Part shown: piece by piece, positions 58,478 through 64,000 of the stretch | Numbering within the stretch: the first letter of the stretch is position 1 | Layout of the letters: each line of letters opens with the position of its first letter | From: Roseobacter ponti | GTDB taxonomy: Bacteria; Pseudomonadota; Alphaproteobacteria; Rhodobacterales; Rhodobacteraceae | Reading direction: 5' to 3' | Assembly: GCF_012932215.1 (NCBI RefSeq) | Contig: NZ_CP048788.1 | Location: forward strand, 2,170,001-2,234,000 | Length of the DNA: 64,000 bases | Notes under the pieces: model-generated | What the model was told of the DNA's origin: nothing | The model's input: the letters and a program-made list of their open reading frames with translations, nothing else | Database searches by the model: none | Made by a program: the position numbers and the translations under genes

Positions 58478-59431
58478 TCAGCGGGGACAGTGTGTATCGA
58501 TAAATGTCAGTGTGTGGTCGCAAAGCTCTGCGTATTTTTCAGCCGGAAACTGATCCAGCTCAGTCCCAAGCCGCCCGAGCGCCAGAAAGCAATATACCTG
58601 AAACTCCTCAGCGGGGATGTCCAGAGCGCTCCTGTATTCCGCAATAAGCTGGCTGTTTCGTTCCGATCCGGTCCTGAACAGCGATGAGCAGAACCTCATG
58701 CAATCGGTACAGGGATAGCCGTCCTGACGCGCGCCCCGCCAGTCGATGATGGAAAAATCGCCCAGATACGGATTGAGATCCGGTAATTTCCGACGTTCAA
58801 AAAAGACATTTCCGATCCAGAAGTCACCATGCTGAACCACCGTAAAAAGATCCGGCTTCCTGTCCTGAACGAAGTCCCGGTATTCCTGTGCACGCGCCCT
58901 CACCCGGGCCGGGACATTTGTGTCACCGCCAAGGGACGCCAGAGGATCAGCGAAAACCCTTTCGTAGTCTTCGGGTGTCCCGCGATGCAGCCGCGTTTCT
59001 TTTGCAAGCTGCACCAGCCAGGGCAGGGTTTGCTTTGCGGCTCGGGCTTTCTGAAGCATCCGGACGGGGCGAAACTCAGACAGCGGACTGAGCCTTGAAT
59101 ACGCGGCATATGTCTGTTTTCCGGACTGACCTTCGCAGACAGGCGCGGAAATATGTGCGGATACCTGCCGGCTGACGCGCCCGGCGACATCTCTGGCGCA
59201 GGCAACATCAGCTTTCACGGCACCCGGAAAAAGGGTGTTGGAAATCAGAAGAACGACATCGTCACCGCGTTTATGACCGTCCACATAAAACGCGAGCGTC
59301 GCATCCCTGACCTGGTCCTCACCGGTCGGAGGTCTGATCCAGCGTGTCGTCGACACATCAAGAGAATTGCCAAGTTTGCCGGACACGTCTTTTGCGATCC
59401 CGGTGATATAAGCGTCAAAGTCAGACTTCAT
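58478..59431 (-). CDS. APH-like phosphotransferase
   Basis: A 317-residue kinase-fold protein of the aminoglycoside phosphotransferase/choline kinase type. The catalytic loop is Q-H-G-D-F-W-I-G-N-V-F-F near residue 200, and the Mg-binding motif is I-I-D-W-R-G near 230. The N-terminal lobe is less typical. These enzymes phosphorylate sugars, amines or antibiotics; the substrate is not known. Confidence 0.82.
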   Translation of the reverse strand: MKSDFDAYITGIAKDVSGKLGNSLDVSTTRWIRPPTGEDQVRDATLAFYVDGHKRGDDVVLLISNTLFPGAVKADVACARDVAGRVSRQVSAHISAPVCEGQSGKQTYAAYSRLSPLSEFRPVRMLQKARAAKQTLPWLVQLAKETRLHRGTPEDYERVFADPLASLGGDTNVPARVRARAQEYRDFVQDRKPDLFTVVQHGDFWIGNVFFERRKLPDLNPYLGDFSIIDWRGARQDGYPCTDCMRFCSSLFRTGSERNSQLIAEYRSALDIPAEEFQVYCFLALGRLGTELDQFPAEKYAELCDHTLTFIDTHCPR

Positions 59432-59642
59432 TCAGATACACGGCCCGTTGTAACAGAAAAACAATAATACGCTTATGATCGCAGCAAAGACAAAACCCAA
59501 TCGCGCCTTCTCAGGTGGTGCCTTCGGAGAAGCGAGCACGTCCCCTCTGCCGATCTGTTCCTGCATTTCTCAGGCGGAAATCCCCCCCGGTTGCGGCGCG
59601 ATCGTGCAGGCTCCCGGGCGGGGTACACTCCGGCCCCTGTGC
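59432..59642. other. Intergenic stretch
   Basis: About 210 bases between the APH-like gene and dctM, both on the minus strand. No coding features or clear terminator were seen; it should hold the promoter of the APH-like gene. Confidence 0.3.
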
Positions 59643-61043
59643 TCATCCCGCAAGTGAGGGCAGGAAGAGCACAATCCCCGGGAACGCGACCAGCAGGGCA
59701 ATCGTCACACCGTCGGCGATAAAGAAGGGCGTCACACCCTTAAAGACATCCTGCACGGTCAGATCATCGCGCACGCCGGCGACCACGAAACAGTTAAGGC
59801 CGATGGGCGGCGTGATCAGGCAGAACTCGGCCATTTTCACCACCAGAATGCCGAACCAGATCGCGCACATCGGACCGGACATGCCAAAGGCGCTGTCTGC
59901 TGCACTGACAAGCTCACCACCGTTGAGCGCCATCACAGCCGGATAGACCACCGGCAGCGTCAGCAGCAGCATACCAATGGCATCCATGAACATGCCAAGC
60001 ACGGCATAGGCCAGCAGAATACAGATCAGAATCAGCATCGGTGACATTTCCAGACCCGTGATCCAGTCGGCAAAGGCTTCCGGCAGCTCAGCAAAGCCCA
60101 GAAAGCGCACATAGATCAGCACGCCCCAGATGATCGAAAAGATCATCACGGTCAGCTTGGCAGTATCAAGAAGCGCGCTCTTGAGCTGTTTCCAGCGCAT
60201 GCCCCGGTAAAGGGCCATCAGAAAGATGATAAAGGCACCGATCGCCCCGCCCTCAGTGGGCGTGCCCCAGGCATCTCCAAAGGGGTTATAGACAAAGAAG
60301 ATAATGATCACGACAACCGCGAGGATCGGCAACGCCGGCGGCAGCGAGGCAAAGCGTTCGCGCCAGGTGAAGCCGCCCACCGGCGGGCCGACAGATTTAA
60401 AGACAACGGCAATGCCGATGATCAGCAGGGCATAGACCACAGCCGAAAACATGCCGGGCAGAAAACCCGCCAGCAGCAGTTTGCCCACGTCCTGCTCCAC
60501 GATAATCGCATAGATCACGAGGATCGCCGACGGCGGGATCAGCGAGGCCAGTGTGCCTCCTGCCGCCACCACACCGGCAGCAAACTGTTTGTTGTACCCG
60601 ATCTTGAGCATCTCGGGGATGGCAATCCGCGCAAAGACCGCCGCCGTTGCGACCGAGGCGCCGGAGACGGCGGCGAACCCTGCGGTGGCAAAAACAGTAG
60701 AGACCGCAAGACCGCCCGGCACCCAGGCGATCCAGCGTTTTGCGGCGGTAAACAGAGCCGTTGTCAGCTGTGCGTGATAGGCCATATAGCCGATCATGAT
60801 AAAAACAGGGATCAGGCTCAGCACCTGGGCGGAGACCTTGGAATGCGGGGTCAGACCGGCGATTTTGACGCTGATCTCAACAGCTTTCCAGAAGCGTTCG
60901 GGATCATAATCAAACCCGTTCCAGCGCAGCCAGACAAGACCGACAAACCCCGCAAGGGCAGCGGCAAAGGCCACGCGCATGCCCAGCACAACAAAGACGA
61001 GGAGGCCGCCACTGACCCAGAGGCCGATTTCAATGGGCTCCAT
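59643..61043 (-). CDS. TRAP transporter large permease (DctM-type)
   Basis: A 466-residue membrane protein with about twelve to fourteen hydrophobic segments. TRAP large-subunit motifs are present: G-A-S-V-A-T-A-A-V, P-P-S-A-I-L-V-I-Y near residue 170, and P-P-I-G-L-N-C-F-V near 420. It is the ion-coupled permease of a tripartite importer using the substrate-binding protein encoded upstream. Its ATG overlaps the dctQ stop by 1 base. Confidence 0.93.
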   Translation of the reverse strand: MEPIEIGLWVSGGLLVFVVLGMRVAFAAALAGFVGLVWLRWNGFDYDPERFWKAVEISVKIAGLTPHSKVSAQVLSLIPVFIMIGYMAYHAQLTTALFTAAKRWIAWVPGGLAVSTVFATAGFAAVSGASVATAAVFARIAIPEMLKIGYNKQFAAGVVAAGGTLASLIPPSAILVIYAIIVEQDVGKLLLAGFLPGMFSAVVYALLIIGIAVVFKSVGPPVGGFTWRERFASLPPALPILAVVVIIIFFVYNPFGDAWGTPTEGGAIGAFIIFLMALYRGMRWKQLKSALLDTAKLTVMIFSIIWGVLIYVRFLGFAELPEAFADWITGLEMSPMLILICILLAYAVLGMFMDAIGMLLLTLPVVYPAVMALNGGELVSAADSAFGMSGPMCAIWFGILVVKMAEFCLITPPIGLNCFVVAGVRDDLTVQDVFKGVTPFFIADGVTIALLVAFPGIVLFLPSLAG

Positions 61044-61672
61044 CAGTCAGACCCTTCCAGTGCTTCGGCTTCAATGCGGGCCTGTTCGGCCACAGTGAGC
61101 GCCAGAGGGACGGCAACAGGGTTCTCAAGACCGAGGATCAGCGCCCGTCCATAACCCCAGGCCTGGAGTATGAGCCGCAGCACCAGCACGCCGAACGCAA
61201 CCGGCACAACCAGCTTTGACGGCCAGATCGGTATGCCCACGTCAATAGAGCTGTCCCGGCTGCAGAGCGGGCGCGCGCAGTCAAAGGAGCGTGCGAAATG
61301 TTCCCAGGCGCCCCAGGTCAGAGCCACGATCAGCACCAGAATGAGCAGCACCGAGACCAGTTCGAAAAACCACAGGGTGCGGCCTTTAAGGGCGGAAACC
61401 AGCATATCCATGCGCACATGGGTGCCGTCTCGCTGCACATAGGAGACCCCCATGATCGCGATGATCGGCATGGCCGCTTCGATATAATCGACGTAGCCCG
61501 CCATGGGCGAGGCAAAGAATTTGCGCCCTGTCACCGACCAGGCGGCCAGAAACATCAGTGAGAAAATCGCGATACCGCTGAGAAGCGCGCAGAGGCGCTC
61601 AACAGGTAAAAGTGCGCGGTCCAGCCGGCTGAGCAGGCTGGAGTCTTCGAGCACTGCAGCTGATCCTGCCAT
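61043..61672 (-). CDS. TRAP transporter small permease (DctQ-type)
   Basis: A 209-residue membrane protein with about four helices. The segment M-P-I-I-A-I-M-G-V-S-Y-V-Q-R-D-G-T-H-V-R-M-D is the DctQ hallmark. It bridges the large permease and the binding protein. It is directly followed by dctM and separated from dctP by 62 bases that contain a strong hairpin. Confidence 0.92.
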   Translation of the reverse strand: MAGSAAVLEDSSLLSRLDRALLPVERLCALLSGIAIFSLMFLAAWSVTGRKFFASPMAGYVDYIEAAMPIIAIMGVSYVQRDGTHVRMDMLVSALKGRTLWFFELVSVLLILVLIVALTWGAWEHFARSFDCARPLCSRDSSIDVGIPIWPSKLVVPVAFGVLVLRLILQAWGYGRALILGLENPVAVPLALTVAEQARIEAEALEGSD

Positions 61673-61700
61673 AGCCCTGCCCCCCGTTTTTTATTGAAAC

Positions 61701-61726
61701 GGGCCGCCGCGGTGACGCGACGGCCC
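61701..61726 (-). terminator. Strong stem-loop between dctP and dctQ
   Basis: On the transcribed minus strand an 11-bp stem (GGGCCGTCGCG / CGCGGCGGCCC, with one G-U) closes on a TCAC tetraloop, just after the dctP stop. The mismatch on the DNA level becomes a G-U pair in RNA. No T-run follows, so it more likely stabilises the dctP transcript or limits read-through than ends it outright. Confidence 0.6.
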
Positions 61727-61734
61727 GGATTTAA

Positions 61735-62751
61735 TCAGCTGCCACCTTTGGCTTCAGCCAGCGTTTTCACGACAAGGTCGTAAAGCTCCTGACCGGGCAG
61801 GCCCTGGCCTTCCATCTCGGCGATCCAGGCATCGTGGTTGGGTTTGCCGGCAATGGCCTGAAATTCAGAGATAACCTCAGGAGAAATCTCGACCTTCTGC
61901 ACGCCCTTCTCTTCCAGCACGGAATCCCAGCGCTCAAGAAGTGCCGCATAGTTGGTCAGATAGTGGTCAATGGCCTCGGGGATTGAGCTCTCGAGGGCTT
62001 CACGGTGCGCGTCCGACAGCGACTCATAGGCGTCAATGTTCACCACAACCGGGCAGTTCACGGTGCCAGGGTTAAGGTTCGCCGTCCACCAGTCCGCCTG
62101 GTTGATCGTGCCGAAGCTCAGGTGTGCGTGCTGCGCGAAAGCGACCGTATCGACCACGCCGCCTTCCATCGCCTGATAGGCTTCGGTGGCTGTCACAGAA
62201 GTCGGCACGGCGCCGACGGTTTTGAAGGCTTCGCCCAGACCGCCTGTGGCGCGCACCCGCATGCCTTCGAACTCAGCAAGCTCGTCGCGGGGCTCACCTG
62301 TTCCGACAAGGTTGTACTGCGGCATCGGTGAGGTCATCAGCAGCTTTGCATTCCACTGCGCCATTTCTTCGGCGGCGGCAGGGTGCGCATAGACCGCACG
62401 GGCCACGGCCACTTCCTGATCCAGGTTCTCGACCCCGAGGAACGGCAGTTCGAGAACCGTCACAACGCGGTTTTTATCCGGGTGATAGCCTGCGCAGAAC
62501 TGCGCCATCTCAAAGGCGCCGATGGAGATACCGTCGAGGTTTTCGCGGTTCTTGCTGAGCCCGCCGTAGCTTACATTCATGGTGAATTCGCCGCCGGTTT
62601 TTTCGGCAACCAGTTCCGCCAGCTTCTCGACGTGCTCGGTGAAAGCCCGGCGTTTGCCCCAGACGGAGACGTTCCATTCGGTGGCAGCCGCTTCGGACAC
62701 AAATGCAAAGCTGATGGCGCTGACCGCTGCAGCGCTGAGCAGTTTATTCAT
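61735..62751 (-). CDS. TRAP transporter solute-binding protein (DctP-type)
   Basis: A 338-residue periplasmic protein with a signal peptide (L-L-S-A-A-A-V-S-A-I-S-F-A-F-V-S-E-A-A-A). The binding-protein pattern includes F-E-G-M-R-V-R-A-T-G-G near residue 160, with the substrate-binding Arg in that segment, and V-D-T-V-A-F-A near 200. The substrate is unknown. The ATG at 62751 follows AAAGGGAG. It is the first gene of the TRAP unit and divergent from acs. Confidence 0.92.
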   Translation of the reverse strand: MNKLLSAAAVSAISFAFVSEAAATEWNVSVWGKRRAFTEHVEKLAELVAEKTGGEFTMNVSYGGLSKNRENLDGISIGAFEMAQFCAGYHPDKNRVVTVLELPFLGVENLDQEVAVARAVYAHPAAAEEMAQWNAKLLMTSPMPQYNLVGTGEPRDELAEFEGMRVRATGGLGEAFKTVGAVPTSVTATEAYQAMEGGVVDTVAFAQHAHLSFGTINQADWWTANLNPGTVNCPVVVNIDAYESLSDAHREALESSIPEAIDHYLTNYAALLERWDSVLEEKGVQKVEISPEVISEFQAIAGKPNHDAWIAEMEGQGLPGQELYDLVVKTLAEAKGGS

Positions 62752-63198
62752 AATTTTTCTCCCTTTATGCACGCCTCAGACCGGGCATGCCTGGACCGGA
62801 AACTACCCGCGCGACCCCGGCCTGCCAACCCCAAAACACGGGCGCTGCCGCGCGCACGCCGCTGCATCCCGAAGGCCGGGCCTTTGCATCAGGCGAAGGC
62901 CATTGCGCGGCAGAGCAGCATCAGTCAGCTCAGGTGCGCACTCAGGGCCTCACTCATCCGCACGGACCCGGGAAAAAATTCTTTCTTCCCGGCAGCTTAC
63001 CAGAACTTTACAGCATTTTGCAGATGCAGCGGAAAAATTTTTACAGAGAAAGCCCTATATTCCCGTGGGTTATTCCCTTCTTTTCCGATCCGGCTATGAT
63101 CCATCTCAGAAGAGCGCCCCTGAAAGGCGACGGTCAGCCGCATAAGCCGGCATCTGTCAGCACCAGGGCCGCAGAAAAAGAAAGGGAGAGAGAAAACA
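62752..63198. other. Divergent regulatory region between dctP and acs
   Basis: About 450 bases containing the promoters of dctP (minus) and acs (plus). An AT-rich segment near 63030-63065 (AAAAATTTTTACAG, then CTATATT) is the most promoter-like part on the + side. No named operator could be identified. Frames open here have no protein character. Confidence 0.4.
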
Positions 63199-64000
63199 AT
63201 GTCCGGGAACGTGCCAGCCAGCAAATCCTACCCCCCGTCAGAGGAGACCGTCGCACACGCACATATTGATGCCGCGAAATACGACGAGATGTATGCCGCC
63301 TCGATCAGCGATCCGGAGACGTTCTGGCGCAATGAGGCCGGGCGCATCGACTGGATCAAACCGTTTACGACGGTCAAAGATGTGGATTTTTCGCACGGCA
63401 ATGTGTCGATCAACTGGTATTCCGACGGCACGCTGAACGTGGCGGCAAACTGTGTGGACCGGCATGTGGAGACCCGCGGTGATCAGACCGCGATCATCTG
63501 GGAACCGGACAGCCCGGATGAAGAGGCGCTTCACATCACATATAAGGATCTGCACACTTCGGTCTGCAAAATGGCGAATGTGCTGAAAGATCTCGGCGTC
63601 AGCAAAGGCGACCGGGTCATCATCTACATGCCGATGATCCCGGAGGCCGCCTATGCCATGCTGGCCTGCGCGCGCATCGGGGCAATCCATTCGATTGTTT
63701 TTGCCGGCTTTTCGCCCGATGCGCTCTCGGCCCGGGTCAACGGCTCAGAAGCGAAGGTGGTGATCACCGCCGATGAGGCCCCGCGCGGCGGCCGCAATAC
63801 TCCGCTCAAGACCAACGCGGATCAGGCGCTGCTGCACTGCTCGGACAAGGTGAAATGTCTGGTGGTGAAACGCACCGGTGGCCAGACCACATGGACCGAA
63901 GGGCGCGACTTTGATTATAATGCGCTGGCGGCTGAGGCTTCTGCCGACTGCCCGCCCGAAGAAATGAACGCCGAGGATCCGCTGTTCATTCTTTACACCT
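63199..64000 (+). CDS. acs: Acetyl-CoA synthetase, N-terminal part (runs off the window)
   Basis: The first 267 codons of an AMP-forming acetate-CoA ligase, continuing past base 64000. The N-terminal region has F-W-R-N-E-A-G-R-I-D-W, typical of Acs, and then N-W-Y-S-D-G-T-L-N-V-A-A-N and I-I-Y-M-P-M-I-P-E-A-A-Y-A-M-L-A-C-A-R-I-G-A. The enzyme activates acetate to acetyl-CoA. The ATG at 63199 follows AAAGGGAGAG. Acetyl-CoA is used by the BKACE step of carnitine breakdown, but this is a general metabolite. Confidence 0.95.
   Translation, partial: MSGNVPASKSYPPSEETVAHAHIDAAKYDEMYAASISDPETFWRNEAGRIDWIKPFTTVKDVDFSHGNVSINWYSDGTLNVAANCVDRHVETRGDQTAIIWEPDSPDEEALHITYKDLHTSVCKMANVLKDLGVSKGDRVIIYMPMIPEAAYAMLACARIGAIHSIVFAGFSPDALSARVNGSEAKVVITADEAPRGGRNTPLKTNADQALLHCSDKVKCLVVKRTGGQTTWTEGRDFDYNALAAEASADCPPEEMNAEDPLFILYT

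Noticed and set aside
58101-58523. A 140-codon minus-strand frame upstream of dusA
   Set aside because: It has no recognisable family, overlaps the end of the APH-like gene and lacks a ribosome site.

Overview
The window comes from the chromosome of a marine-type Alphaproteobacterium, most likely of the Roseobacter group (Rhodobacterales). The evidence is high GC with dense, often 4-nt-overlapping operons; the ccmABCDG / Mth938-like / secF-secD-yajC block; a LexA box of the alphaproteobacterial GAAC-N7-GAAC type; TRAP transport genes; a non-pyrrolysine MttB homologue; L-carnitine breakdown genes; and an H-NOX gene paired with a diguanylate cyclase. The assignment is by gene content only. No species can be named.

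Layout. 1-22 kb is ordinary core genome: the probable end of fliG, a DUF1223 protein, acnA, a short-chain dehydrogenase, the cytochrome c maturation genes ccmABCDG (minus strand), a small Mth938-like gene, an NTF2-like gene, a TauE/SafE permease, secF/secD/yajC, a secreted trypsin-like protease, serS, a beta-hydroxyacid dehydrogenase, a pirin, a TetR regulator, a small lipoprotein, hom, glpX and recJ, ending at tRNA-Glu(UUC). About 22.2-26.1 kb, directly after that tRNA, is different: AT-richer, gene-poor and full of broken genes. It holds a pseudogene with an in-frame amber codon plus a frameshift, an EamA transporter, and an adenylate-cyclase/TPR gene that has lost its middle. It looks like a decayed genomic island, although no attachment-site copy or integrase was found.

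26.4-34.5 kb holds three c-di-GMP proteins (a membrane GGDEF-EAL protein, an H-NOX-associated GGDEF protein and a PleD-like protein), with an MttB-family methyltransferase, a HAD phosphatase and a DUF3572 gene between them. Both sensory inputs there look altered: the H-NOX protein lacks the usual heme ligand, and the PleD-like receiver lacks its phospho-acceptor aspartate. 34.5-37.8 kb carries an ECF sigma factor with a membrane protein (probable anti-sigma), a CpxP-like metal-sensor protein, an EF-hand protein, a DUF983 protein and a NUDIX hydrolase. 37.8-43.5 kb is an L-carnitine degradation operon (BKACE, lipocalin-like lipoprotein, carnitine dehydrogenase-thioesterase fusion, SDR, EamA transporter), read divergently from a GlxA-type AraC regulator.

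43.5-64 kb holds an aldo/keto reductase, an SOS-controlled ImuA-like orphan, YceI, an MFS transporter, metG, a chemoreceptor, tRNA-Leu(UAA), a TPR protein, an Lrp-type regulator, a rhomboid protease, a GFA-family protein, an inositol-monophosphatase-family gene, a 2-oxoglutarate dioxygenase whose 3' end is tandemly repeated, a second TauE permease, dusA, an APH-like kinase, a complete TRAP transporter (dctM, dctQ, dctP) and the first 267 codons of acetyl-CoA synthetase. No IS element, CRISPR array or prophage is visible. The most unusual candidates are the heme-ligand-less H-NOX/cyclase pair, the orphan ImuA-like gene with a LexA box and an apparently leaderless promoter, and the ECF sigma/EF-hand cluster.
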